Below are positions 7,420 through 15,476 of a stretch of 38,639 bases of DNA, one piece after another. The stretch comes from Methylacidimicrobium fagopyrum (lineage in GTDB: Bacteria; Verrucomicrobiota; Verrucomicrobiia; Limisphaerales; UBA11358), in assembly GCA_026225255.1 (NCBI GenBank), contig JAMFSJ010000052.1, positions 1 through 38,639 on the forward strand, in the 5' to 3' direction. The translations under genes and the position numbers were made by a program. The notes under the pieces were generated by a model. That model did no database searches and was not told the origin of the DNA. It was given only the letters and a program-made list of their open reading frames with translations. The number at the start of each line of letters is the position of its first letter. Position 1 is the first letter of the stretch.

Positions 7420-8760
7420 TTACTTCCCTGCCAAATGATGGTTCGCTTCGAGGCGATCCCACACGAGCTTATCGATCTCCACGCGCGCGGGTTCGCACTT
7501 GATGCGCTCGGTGATTTCGCCGGCGAACGCGTGGATCAACATGCGCTTGGCCGTGTCCTCGCTCATGCCGCGCGAACGCAGATAAAAAACGCTCTCGGCA
7601 TTCAGCTGACCGATCGTGGCGCCGTGCGTGCATTTCACGTCGTCGGCATAAATTTCCAACTGCGGCTTCGTGTCCGCCGTCGCGTCATCGGAGAGCAACA
7701 AATTTTTGTTCGTCTGTTTCGCGTCGGTCTTTTGCGCGATTTCGCGGACCAAAATCCGTCCGTGGAAAACGCCCTTCGATTTGTCATCGAGAATGCCGTT
7801 GAAATATTCGTGGCTCGCGCAATGCGGCTGCGCATGCTCGACGATCATGTGATGGTCGGCCAATTGTTCATTGCGCGTCAGATAAAGTCCGTTCAGGACG
7901 CATTCCAAACCTTCGCCCGCGAGTTTCGTGCGGATGTTGTTGCGCGATAATTTCGCGCCGAGCGCAAAGGAATGAACGCTCACGTTGCTGGCGCGACCAA
8001 ATTCGCCCGCGATCGTTGCGATATGATACGCGTCCGTCGCTTCGTCCTGCAATTTGATGTGTTCGACCGACGCATTTTCGCCCGCGAGAATTTCCGTCAC
8101 CGCGTTCGTAAAATACGCGACATTGCCCGTGCTGATGTAGCTTTCAACCACGGAAATTTTGCTGTTCGCTTCGGCAATGATGAGATTGCGCGGCAAAATT
8201 GTTTCGCCCGCATTTTTCGCAGATGAAATGTAAATGAGCTGCACCGGTTCCGCGACTTCGATGCCTTGGGGCACAAAGATAAATGCGCCGTCGGAAAAAA
8301 ACGCCTGATTCAACGCGGCGAACGCGTTGCCCGCCGTGGTCGCGTATTGGCCGAGATGTTTTTCGATGAGCTCGGGATGTTTCGCCAGCGCGGCCGAAAG
8401 GTTTTCAATCAGCACGCCGCCGGGAACTGATTTCAGCGCGGATAGTTTCGCGGAGAAAAATCCGTTCACAAACACGAGCCGGTTACCGGGCAAATGAGTG
8501 AAGATCGAGTCGTCCAACACTTTGGATTCCGCGCCGTTGACGGCGACTTCGCGCGCAAGCTGAAACGGTAATTGCGCGATGGGCGCGACGTTCGTGAAGC
8601 GCCAATCTTCGTCCGCCAACGTGGGAAAACCGAGTTCGGCAAAGCTCGCGAGACCGGCTTTGCGCACGGGCAACAGCCATTTCGGCTGCGCAGCGGTTTC
8701 CATCTGGCTGAACTGTTTGACGATCGGCTCCACGCCGTTACCTGAAATTTCTTGGGTCAT
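7420..8760 (-). CDS. sufD: Fe-S cluster assembly protein SufD
   Basis: Beta-helix scaffold subunit that works with SufB and the ATPase SufC to build Fe-S clusters. The 446-residue protein has the family C-terminal core: LEIYADDVKCTHGATIGQ with the conserved Cys-x-His, LNAESVFYLRSRGMSEDTA, and the final helical part. An in-frame upstream extension to 8820 exists, but the ATG at 8760 (MTQEISGNG) gives the usual SufD N-terminus and is preferred. It heads the minus-strand run sufD-sufU-pnuC-nadR-sufT. sufB, sufC and sufS, usually neighbours, are absent here; the next gene upstream is a divergent glutaminase. Confidence 0.93.
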   Translation of the reverse strand: MTQEISGNGVEPIVKQFSQMETAAQPKWLLPVRKAGLASFAELGFPTLADEDWRFTNVAPIAQLPFQLAREVAVNGAESKVLDDSIFTHLPGNRLVFVNGFFSAKLSALKSVPGGVLIENLSAALAKHPELIEKHLGQYATTAGNAFAALNQAFFSDGAFIFVPQGIEVAEPVQLIYISSAKNAGETILPRNLIIAEANSKISVVESYISTGNVAYFTNAVTEILAGENASVEHIKLQDEATDAYHIATIAGEFGRASNVSVHSFALGAKLSRNNIRTKLAGEGLECVLNGLYLTRNEQLADHHMIVEHAQPHCASHEYFNGILDDKSKGVFHGRILVREIAQKTDAKQTNKNLLLSDDATADTKPQLEIYADDVKCTHGATIGQLNAESVFYLRSRGMSEDTAKRMLIHAFAGEITERIKCEPARVEIDKLVWDRLEANHHLAGK

Positions 8761-8944
8761 AATTAGCTTTCTACCGAACGGACATATTTCCATGCAATCA
8801 CGTTGCGTGCAAGTCTGCATTGCGGGCGCAAACGGTTGGCTGAACCGGCTTGACGCGTCGAAATCGAAAGTTCAATCTTTGGCCCAGTCATCAGATCAGA
8901 AGTTTCAAACGGGCTCAGGGGATTCAAACCAAACAACTTACGGC

Positions 8945-10792
8945 ATGAAAAATCGGAACCAGAAGGAACTGACTTCTCCCATCCAAGATTTTTTGGAAGA
9001 ACTCTATCGTGAAAACTTGGCCGTGAAAGACGGCGAAACGGCCACTTACATTCCCGAATTGGCCAAGGCAAATCCCGATTGGTTCGGCATCTGCCTCGTC
9101 ACGGCGAACGGCGCGGTTTACGAAGTCGGCGACACGCGACAGGAATTCACCATTCAATCCATCTCCAAACCGCTCGTTTACGGACTTGCCCTGGAAGATA
9201 ACGGACGTGAAGCGACCTTGAAAAAAGTCGGGGTCGAACCGACCGGCGATGCGTTCAATTCCATCAGCCTCGATCCGGGCACCGGCCGGCCGCGCAATCC
9301 GATGATCAATGCCGGGGCGATCGCCACCGCCGGATTGATCGCGGGCAAAACGGCGCCTTCACGCTTTAAGCGCGTGTTGGAAACATTTTCACGTTATGCC
9401 GGTCGCGAGTTAAAAGTGGAGGACACGGTTTACCGTTCCGAAAGCGAGACCGGCCATCGCAATCGCGCAATCGGCCACATGCTGCGCAATTTTGACAAGC
9501 TCACCGGCGATCCGGCGCCGAAGACGGAAAATTATTTTCAGCAATGTTCCATTTCCGTGAATTGCCGCGATCTCGGCGTCATAGCGGCGACCCTGGCGAA
9601 TCGTGGGATCAATCCGTTGACCGGCAAAACGGCGTTGCGCGGTGAATATGTGGAAAGCGTGCTGAGCGTCATGGGCACATGCGGCATGTATGATTACGCG
9701 GGCGAATGGCTTTACAACGTCGGCATCCCGGCGAAAAGCGGGGTCGCGGGCGGCGTGCTGGCGGTGCTGCCGGGACAATTGGGCATCGGCGTTTTTTCGC
9801 CGCGACTTGACGTGCATGGCAATAGCGTGCGCGGCATCCGCATCTGCCAGGAATTATCGCGCCGGTTGGATTTGCACCTGTTCAATCCACCGCCCGTAGG
9901 CACCTCGGCGATCCGTTTGAAATTCACCGGCGCCGAATTTGGTTCCAGTCATGTCCGCAATCTTCAAGACGACCAGATTTTGCGGGAATCCGCGAATGTC
10001 ATTCAAGTTTACCAACTACAAGGCAACTTGACTTTTGCTTCAACCGAGCCGGTGGTTCACGACGTTCTGGAAAATTTTAAGGGCATGGATTATTTGATTT
10101 TTGATCTGCGCCGCGTCTTGAGCCTGAACGAAAGCGCCGGACATCTGTTTCATTCGCTCATCATCAAACTGGCGCCGCTGGAAAAAATAATCGTTTTCAC
10201 CCATCACGAACATCTGCCGCTCCTGCGGCACATGCTGAAAGCCAAACTCAAGGGTAAGTTTGACGAACAATTTCATGCATTTGGTGACAATGATCTGGCG
10301 CTGGAGTGGTGCGAAAATCAGTTACTCGAAAAATTTACCGATACGCGCGTCACTGCTAACCGTCTGAAAATGGCGGATTATCAATTACTGCATGATTTTT
10401 CGGCGGCGGAATTGGCGGTCGTCCAACCGTTGCTCACGAGTCGCGCCTACAAACGTGGCCATGAAATCATCAGCGCCGGCGACGAGGCGCGGGAAATTTT
10501 TCTGCTGGCCCGCGGCGGCGCGAGCATTTATCTGCCCGGCGAAAAACGGCACCGACTCGCCAGTTTTTCGCCCGGTATGTGTTTCGGCGAAATGGCTTTC
10601 ATCGATGGTGCACCGCGTTCTGCCAACATTGTGGCCGACACGGACGTTGAATGTCACACGTTGAGTCTGGAGGATTTCACACAGTTGGGAAAATCACATC
10701 CGACTTTGAAAATCAAATTGCTCGAACATCTTTGTCTCGACCTCACCCGCAAATTACGCAAGGCGAATCGTGAGTTGAGCGTGCTGGAATAA
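8945..10792 (+). CDS. glsA: Glutaminase A fused to STAS and cyclic-nucleotide-binding domains
   Basis: Hydrolyses glutamine to glutamate and ammonia. Residues 1-315 are a full serine-type glutaminase: S72-x-x-K75 (QSISKP), NPMINAGAI (118-126), NYFQQCSISVNC and KSGVAGG (264-270). Residues about 345-465 form a STAS-like domain (FDLRRVLSLNESAGHLF). Residues about 480-610 form a Crp-type nucleotide-binding domain with the phosphate cassette FGEMAFIDGAPRSA (547-560), including the conserved Glu and Arg. This three-part layout is a known long form of the family. The Crp domain suggests cAMP or cGMP control and the STAS domain a protein or ligand contact; both are inference. The frame is open from 8579, but the ATG at 8945 starts just before the conserved domain and clears the sufD promoter region. 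Confidence 0.93.
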   Translation: MKNRNQKELTSPIQDFLEELYRENLAVKDGETATYIPELAKANPDWFGICLVTANGAVYEVGDTRQEFTIQSISKPLVYGLALEDNGREATLKKVGVEPTGDAFNSISLDPGTGRPRNPMINAGAIATAGLIAGKTAPSRFKRVLETFSRYAGRELKVEDTVYRSESETGHRNRAIGHMLRNFDKLTGDPAPKTENYFQQCSISVNCRDLGVIAATLANRGINPLTGKTALRGEYVESVLSVMGTCGMYDYAGEWLYNVGIPAKSGVAGGVLAVLPGQLGIGVFSPRLDVHGNSVRGIRICQELSRRLDLHLFNPPPVGTSAIRLKFTGAEFGSSHVRNLQDDQILRESANVIQVYQLQGNLTFASTEPVVHDVLENFKGMDYLIFDLRRVLSLNESAGHLFHSLIIKLAPLEKIIVFTHHEHLPLLRHMLKAKLKGKFDEQFHAFGDNDLALEWCENQLLEKFTDTRVTANRLKMADYQLLHDFSAAELAVVQPLLTSRAYKRGHEIISAGDEAREIFLLARGGASIYLPGEKRHRLASFSPGMCFGEMAFIDGAPRSANIVADTDVECHTLSLEDFTQLGKSHPTLKIKLLEHLCLDLTRKLRKANRELSVLE

Positions 10793-10843
10793 CCTGCCAA
10801 AGCAACTTGCCTTCGTCCGCGCCAATGGCAACTTATCCGCCTG

Positions 10844-11887
10844 ATGCTTTCGCAAGATACTGTTTTAGACGCGCTGAAATCCGTGAAATATCCCGGCTAT
10901 TCGCGCGATATCGTTTCCTTTGGCCTCGTCAAAGATATTTCCGCCGCGAACGGCGCCGTGAGCGTGACGATGCAACTGACTTCGCCCAACGCCGAAGCCG
11001 CCGCGCAAATCAAAGCTGAAAGCGAACGCACGCTTAAAAATTTACCCGGCGTGAATCACGTTCACGTCGAAGTGCGCCAACCTGCCGCCGGTCAGGCAAC
11101 GGGTGCGAATAATCCGTTCGCGAATCAGAATAAAGTTTCCGGCGTGAAGCGGATCATCGCCGTCGCCAGCGGCAAAGGCGGCGTGGGGAAATCCACTTGC
11201 TCGGTAAATCTCGCGTGCGCGCTCACGCACCTCGGCGCGCGCGTCGGCTTGCTGGATTGCGATATTTATGGACCAAGCATTCCGTTGATGATGGGTATCA
11301 GCGAACGTCCCACGGTCAACGCCGCCGAACAACTCGTGCCGCCAATCGCGCATGGCGTCAAAGTGATGAGCATCGGATTGCTGATCACGGACGATCAACC
11401 GGTCGTCTGGCGCGGACCGATGATCACCAAAACCATCCAGCAATTTTTGCTGTCCGTGGATTGGAGCGATCTGGATTTCTTGCTCGTGGATTTGCCGCCG
11501 GGCACCGGCGATGCTCAATTATCACTTTGCCAGACCGTGCCGCTGGATGGCGGCGTCATCATCACCACGCCGCAGGAAGCCTCGCTCGGCGTCGTGCGTA
11601 AAGGTATTTCGATGTTCAACAAAGTGAACGTGCCGATTCTGGGCATCGTGGAAAACATGAGTTACTTCACCACGCCGAATGGTGAGCGCGTGGAAATTTT
11701 CGGTCACGGCGGTGGGAAAGATGAAGCTGCGCGTCAAAAAGTTCCGTTCCTCGGCGAAGTGCCGATCTTCACCGAAATCCGTGAAGGCGGCGATAGCGGA
11801 ATGCCAATCACCGTTTCGACCCCAAATCATGCGGCGGGCAAAGCTTTTATTCAGATTGCGGAAACCTTGCGAAAGAATTTGAGTTAA
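10844..11887 (+). CDS. mrp: Mrp/NBP35-type Fe-S carrier P-loop ATPase
   Basis: Cytosolic ATPase that carries and delivers Fe-S clusters to apo-proteins (ApbC/Mrp family). Residues 1-80 are a MIP18/DUF59 domain, the same family as the C-terminus of SufT. The ParA-like ATPase follows, with a deviant Walker A SGKGGVGKST (109-118), DCDIYGPSIP (138-147) and LVDLPPGTGD (214-223). The usual CxxC cluster-binding motif, expected between NMSYF and IFGHGG, is missing: the segment reads TTPNGERVE and the only Cys residues are 119, 125, 139 and 229. The gene follows glsA by 51 bp on the same strand. Identification is strong; cluster binding by the classical site is doubtful. Confidence 0.93.
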   Translation: MLSQDTVLDALKSVKYPGYSRDIVSFGLVKDISAANGAVSVTMQLTSPNAEAAAQIKAESERTLKNLPGVNHVHVEVRQPAAGQATGANNPFANQNKVSGVKRIIAVASGKGGVGKSTCSVNLACALTHLGARVGLLDCDIYGPSIPLMMGISERPTVNAAEQLVPPIAHGVKVMSIGLLITDDQPVVWRGPMITKTIQQFLLSVDWSDLDFLLVDLPPGTGDAQLSLCQTVPLDGGVIITTPQEASLGVVRKGISMFNKVNVPILGIVENMSYFTTPNGERVEIFGHGGGKDEAARQKVPFLGEVPIFTEIREGGDSGMPITVSTPNHAAGKAFIQIAETLRKNLS

Positions 11888-12405
11888 GTAGTGGAACAGG
11901 CAGCTTGCCTGTCCAGTTGATATTCGATTTCCAAAAAACTGGACAGACTGGAACCGCGAAGAGGCCGCAAGTAACCTGACCGCAATCGCGCAACCCATTG
12001 AGCGCCAGCAATTCCCGACCTAAATCCCGGAGTCGAAAAACTGTTTCAAAAACGCTGACAACTTCTAAAAAAGTTGGCATGAACCAAGCTTATTCAAAGC
12101 CGAGGTTAGGTAAATGTTCCAAGTATTAACCGGCCCGAGCAATCCAAGTTAAATTGTGTAAATCAGTTATAAATTTGGACTGGAACATCGCCTGAACTTA
12201 GGCGCTTCAACCGCCAAAATAAAATGGTCGGGAGTCGGCTTGGTTGTGTGGTGATCAAGGCCATAATTAAAGAATATCGTCGGGATCGATTAGATGCCTG
12301 ACTTGGGACTGGGTAATAGCAAAAGAATAAATGGGGATTGGGTTTTCCGTTTCCAGATTTCTGTTGCCAGTTGAACTCCAAAGATTTAACGTCAAATTCA
12401 CTTTT
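11888..12405. other. Gene-poor spacer between mrp and the small ORF
   Basis: About 520 bp with no convincing gene. Just after the mrp stop, 11896-11912 is a perfect 7-bp hairpin (ACAGGCA / TGCCTGT with a GCT loop), followed by CCAGTT...AACTGG at 11913-11942, probably the mrp mRNA 3' end even though no T-run follows. The rest is of lower GC than its surroundings, with no recognised promoter, RNA or repeat. Confidence 0.4.
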
Positions 12406-12627
12406 ATGTTGCACGCTGGAAAAGAATCGTCGGGGACAAACGATTTGCTGAAAAACTCGTCATTGTATCGGGAGTTTCAGGCTGAACGGGAAGAAATTCT
12501 CCGGCACAAATGGATCGAATCGGAAAAAGCAGGTCGAGACATCGGCTTTGAGCAGGCGTTGACGGATTGGATCATCAAGCATCGCTCAAGCTGGCGTAGA
12601 AACCGTCAATCTGCCCTTTCGAACTAA
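12406..12627 (+). CDS. Small conserved-looking protein of unknown function
   Basis: A 73-residue, mostly helical, strongly charged protein. The pattern REFQAEREEILRHKW, then ESEKAGRDIGFEQAL, then DWIIKHRSSWRR looks like a real protein motif; HxW-x-SE-x-x-G-x-D-x-G recalls a segment of the DUF4032 family, but this is a weak resemblance from memory. The frame is open back to 12331 with another start, but the ATG at 12406 removes an atypical N-terminal part. No clear ribosome binding site. It stands alone, 196 bp before pyrR, with a terminator-like hairpin in between. Function unknown. Confidence 0.55.
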   Translation: MLHAGKESSGTNDLLKNSSLYREFQAEREEILRHKWIESEKAGRDIGFEQALTDWIIKHRSSWRRNRQSALSN

Positions 12628-12695
12628 TTAAAATTTGCTCCTTTAACGCCGCCCTGTGAGGTAGCGAAGGAAATTATGAACGCCCAACGCATCAT

Positions 12696-12740
12696 GCGAA
12701 TCGGCTCCGCCCGGCGGAGTGGATTCGCGATTTTTATTTT
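12696..12740 (+). terminator. Terminator-like hairpin in the pyrR leader
   Basis: GCGAATC pairs with GATTCGC, and after one mismatch and one wobble CTCCG pairs with CGGAG around a CCCGG loop (12696-12728). A T-rich tract starts at 12731. It may end the small upstream gene or act as an attenuator for pyrR-pyrB. Confidence 0.65.
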
Positions 12741-12749
12741 TCAATCATC

Positions 12750-12809
12750 CTCATCGTCACCCTCATCCTCAAATGGCTCGGAAACTTTGAGGATGAGGGT
12801 GACGATGAG
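12750..12809 (+). promoter_or_regulatory. 24-bp perfect inverted repeat abutting the pyrR ribosome binding site
   Basis: Left arm 12750-12773 and right arm 12786-12809 are exact reverse complements, with a 12-nt loop. The arms are built of CATCCTC/CATCGTC-like units. The right arm ends one base before AGGAG (12811-12815), the pyrR Shine-Dalgarno sequence, with the ATG at 12824. In RNA this very stable stem would sit directly against the ribosome site, and it follows the terminator-like hairpin at 12696-12740. Confidence 0.7.
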
Positions 12810-12823
12810 CAGGAGTTTTTACC

Positions 12824-13351
12824 ATGCCTGAAGCCACTGTCATTCTCGACGCCGGCGCGATCCAACGCGCACTCACGCGCATTGCCCACGAAATCGCCGA
12901 GCGCAACGCCGCCAGCACCGAAGTCGTGCTCGTCGGCATTCCCGAAGGCGGCGTGCCGCTCGCGCAACGACTCGGCAAAATTCTCGCAGAAATCTGGCAG
13001 CACGCCGTTCCCACCGGCAGCCTTGATGTCTCGATGCACCGCGACGATTTGGATCAACGCGCCGCGCCGAAAATTCATCCCACCGTCATGCCCTTCGATG
13101 TGAATGGCAAAACCGTGGTGCTCGTGGACGACGTTTTATTCAGTGGCCGCACGACGCGCGCCGCGATGGACGCACTGAATGATTTTGGTCGTCCGAAAAA
13201 AATTCAACTTGCGGTGCTGATTGACCGCGGCCATCGCGAACTGCCGATCAAGGCGGATTTCGTCGGCAAAAACGTGCCGACTGCCGCGCACGAAAATATT
13301 CACGTTCACAACGACGAAAAGGCTGAAGTGATTTTAGAACGAAACTTTTAG
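12824..13351 (+). CDS. pyrR: PyrR: pyrimidine regulator / uracil phosphoribosyltransferase
   Basis: PyrR-family protein: in other bacteria it binds pyr mRNA leaders in response to UMP and also makes UMP from uracil and PRPP. The 175 residues show the type I PRTase fold with the PRPP loop [17 protein letters not shown] (98-114) and the PyrR-specific DVSMHRDDL (68-76). The usual TRG of the pyrophosphate loop reads EGG here ([10 protein letters not shown], 39-48), so catalytic activity may be changed. It is followed by pyrB, the gene it would be expected to control. The leader holds two strong hairpins, and an AGGAG ribosome site lies 8 nt before the ATG. Confidence 0.92.
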   Translation: MPEATVILDAGAIQRALTRIAHEIAERNAASTEVVLVGIPEGGVPLAQRLGKILAEIWQHAVPTGSLDVSMHRDDLDQRAAPKIHPTVMPFDVNGKTVVLVDDVLFSGRTTRAAMDALNDFGRPKKIQLAVLIDRGHRELPIKADFVGKNVPTAAHENIHVHNDEKAEVILERNF

Positions 13352-13436
13352 ACAGAGTTAACCGAATGAACCGAATTATTTCAGAGCTTACGAACATCAA
13401 AATGAATTCTGAAAATTCTGTTCATTCTGTCAAAAT

Positions 13437-14378
13437 ATGAGCTGGACCAAAAAACATCTTCTCGACATCGAATCGCTCACGGCGGAAGAGATCACCACCG
13501 TGCTCGACACCGCCCGCGCCTTCAAAGCCGTTGGCGAACGCGCAATAAAAAAGGTTCCCGCGCTACGCGGCAAAACGGTCGTAAACCTGTTCATCGAACC
13601 GTCCACGCGCACGCGCATCAGTTTTGAATTGGCGGAACAACGGTTGACCGCCGACATCGTGAATTTTTCCGCCGACGCCTCGTCGTTCAAAAAAGGTGAG
13701 ACGCTGAAGGACACGGCGAAAAACCTCGAAGCATTGAACGCGGATTTTATTGTCATCCGTCACAGCGCCTCCGGCGCGGCGCATTTTCTCTCACGCGTCG
13801 TGAAGTCCAGCATCATCAACGCTGGCGACGGCGCGCACGAGCATCCGACGCAGGCGCTGCTCGACGCGTTCACGATTCGTGAACGCAAAGGTAGCATCGC
13901 CGGTCTGAACGTCACGATTCTCGGCGACATTCTTTACAGCCGCGTGGCGCGCTCCAACATCTGGGCGCTCACCAAGCTTGACGCAAAAGTCACGCTCTGC
14001 GGTCCCTCCACGCTTGTGCCGAAAACGTTCGAGCAAATGGGTTGTCGCGTAACGCACAATGTTGACGAAGCGATTCGCGACGCCGACATCATCCACCTGC
14101 TCCGCATCCAACACGAACGCCAACGCAAAACGATGTTCCCCAGCATTGGCGAATACACGAACTTGTTCGGCCTAAATAAAGCGCGGCTGGCGAAAACGAA
14201 ACCGGATTCGCTCATCATGCATCCTGGCCCGATCAATCGCGGCGTGGAAATTGACAGCGAAATCGCCGACTGCAGTCGCTCGCTGATCTTGGAGCAAGTG
14301 ACGAATGGCCTCGCCGTCCGCATGGCAGTTTTGTTTTTGCTGAACGGCGGCAAAGGCCCGGGTGAAGTGATTAGTTGA
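13437..14378 (+). CDS. pyrB: Aspartate carbamoyltransferase catalytic subunit
   Basis: Catalyses the committed step of pyrimidine synthesis, carbamoyl phosphate plus aspartate to carbamoyl aspartate. The 313 residues have all main motifs: the carbamoyl-phosphate loop [13 protein letters not shown] (54-66), [29 protein letters not shown], and the aspartate loop region [13 protein letters not shown]. No regulatory pyrI is present. It lies 85 bp behind pyrR in the same direction, so the two are probably co-transcribed. pyrC, a frequent next gene, is absent; a 76-bp palindromic repeat and an oppositely oriented module follow. Confidence 0.97.
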   Translation: MSWTKKHLLDIESLTAEEITTVLDTARAFKAVGERAIKKVPALRGKTVVNLFIEPSTRTRISFELAEQRLTADIVNFSADASSFKKGETLKDTAKNLEALNADFIVIRHSASGAAHFLSRVVKSSIINAGDGAHEHPTQALLDAFTIRERKGSIAGLNVTILGDILYSRVARSNIWALTKLDAKVTLCGPSTLVPKTFEQMGCRVTHNVDEAIRDADIIHLLRIQHERQRKTMFPSIGEYTNLFGLNKARLAKTKPDSLIMHPGPINRGVEIDSEIADCSRSLILEQVTNGLAVRMAVLFLLNGGKGPGEVIS

Positions 14379-14427
14379 GATGGGCTGAACGTAGAGTGCG
14401 AAAAAAAGGCAACGACGCTGCCGATAA

Positions 14428-14503
14428 AAAGTGCTGCCAACATTTTGTTGGCAGTTATTGCAATCGTAGTTCCCTTCTGCCGACAGAATGTCGGCAGCAC
14501 TTT
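14428..14503. repeat. 76-bp MITE-like palindromic element, copy 1
   Basis: Terminal inverted repeats AAAGTGCTGCC / GGCAGCACTTT enclose two hairpins, CTGCCAACA..TGTTGGCAG-type and CTGCCGACA..TGTCGGCAG-type, joined by a short spacer with TTGCAATCGTAGTT. It matches copy 2 at 17224-17299 over all 76 bp except one C/T difference, in the same orientation. It codes for nothing plausible and is too small for a transposase, so it would have to be moved in trans. Confidence 0.85.
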
Positions 14504-14546
14504 GGCGTAGTGACCAGCGCATCTTGCCGCAATTTTTTACGCTTCA

Positions 14547-15476
14547 TTATTTTCCAAATTGCTTCGGCAATTCAAAGCCTTCGCGCTGGGCTAATTCTTT
14601 CCAACCGCTGGGAAAAAGGAAACGAAAGGCGGCGGGAAATTTTTCGGGCTTTATCGGTTCAGGATAAGTGTTAATCGCCTCCGCATTCGCTGACCGCCAA
14701 CCAGATCGATAGCCGTATCCGGGCGCAGCAGAAATGCGATAAATTGAAAGTAGGTTTGTGTGATCTCCGACTGCACCGTCTTCGTAAATTCGATAATGTT
14801 CAAAATAGTTACGCAATAATTCCCCGCGTTCGGTTCCAATCCCGGAATTAACCGTAGAAAACAATTGGCTGATCGTCGCCTCATGAAAGACTTGGTTGGC
14901 GGGCACGGTGTAGCTTACCACCATCTCGCCGACGGGTCCGTCACGTTGCACATTTTCTCTGACCCACACTCCCATGTTGCTAAAAGCCGTAGCAAAAGCT
15001 GATTCCACGAACTGCTGTTCTTCGGGAGTGATAGCAAGCACGCCACGCACATCGTCCGTCAATTTCTCGCTGTCGGGAAATAGTTTTAATGGCTTCAAAT
15101 GTGCGTCCGCGAGTGATGCTTTGCTGACCAATACATAGCTTTCCGATGAATTGCCGCCGGCGCCAAAGCTGGCCAACACCCGGTTTTGCAATTGGAGAGA
15201 AGCGTATTGAACATCATTAGTTCGAAAAAACGCCCTCAACTCTGGATCCATGACGGTGGTTTGAACATCGGTTGAAAGCGTGGGTTCAAGCTCATTGATT
15301 TTCATCTGGAACCGCTGAATTTCCGCGTGGATTTCTGCAAGCTGTTGAATTTGCACCTGCCAAGCGGCTTGGTTTGACTGGAGTTCATGTTCTTGGCGGC
15401 TGGCTGATTGCTTCAGCGCGGCCAAGCTGACGCCCATGATAGAAAACAACATCAATGCGATTATAAAATTTTTCAT
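14547..15476 (-). CDS. Membrane-anchored protein, paralogue of the sigma factor's outer domain
   Basis: A 309-residue protein of no named family. Residues 4-20 are a hydrophobic signal/anchor, about 25-65 a Gln/Glu-rich probable coiled coil, and the rest a periplasmic-looking globular domain. Residues 114-122 (YVLVSKASL) and 147-168 (L-x-ITPEEQQFVESAF) match the same spaced pattern in the upstream sigma factor (FVRVPKSAL at 344-352; LSVPEREVTDQIF at 377-389), so the two outer domains look homologous. Its ATG overlaps the sigma stop by 4 nt (ATGA), so the proteins are probably made together in fixed ratio. A natural guess is that it binds or modulates the sigma protein's sensor domain; this is inference only. 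Confidence 0.75.
   Translation of the reverse strand: MKNFIIALMLFSIMGVSLAALKQSASRQEHELQSNQAAWQVQIQQLAEIHAEIQRFQMKINELEPTLSTDVQTTVMDPELRAFFRTNDVQYASLQLQNRVLASFGAGGNSSESYVLVSKASLADAHLKPLKLFPDSEKLTDDVRGVLAITPEEQQFVESAFATAFSNMGVWVRENVQRDGPVGEMVVSYTVPANQVFHEATISQLFSTVNSGIGTERGELLRNYFEHYRIYEDGAVGDHTNLLSIYRISAAPGYGYRSGWRSANAEAINTYPEPIKPEKFPAAFRFLFPSGWKELAQREGFELPKQFGK

Noticed and set aside
8761..8944. Upstream extensions of sufD and glsA into the shared intergenic region
   Set aside because: Both frames are open, but family lengths and the ATGs at 8760 and 8945 fit the conserved N-termini. The overlapping extensions carry no conserved sequence.
12750..12809. Direct intrinsic terminator for the 24-bp inverted repeat
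   Set aside because: No T-run directly follows the stem; AGGAG comes first, and the T5 after it is 6 nt further on. It is listed as a regulatory hairpin instead.
14172..14522. Small minus-strand frame that reads through the 76-bp repeat (also 17115-17312)
   Set aside because: The shared peptide (QSAADILSAE...) is encoded by the palindromic repeat itself, not by a gene; the rest of the first frame is antisense to pyrB.
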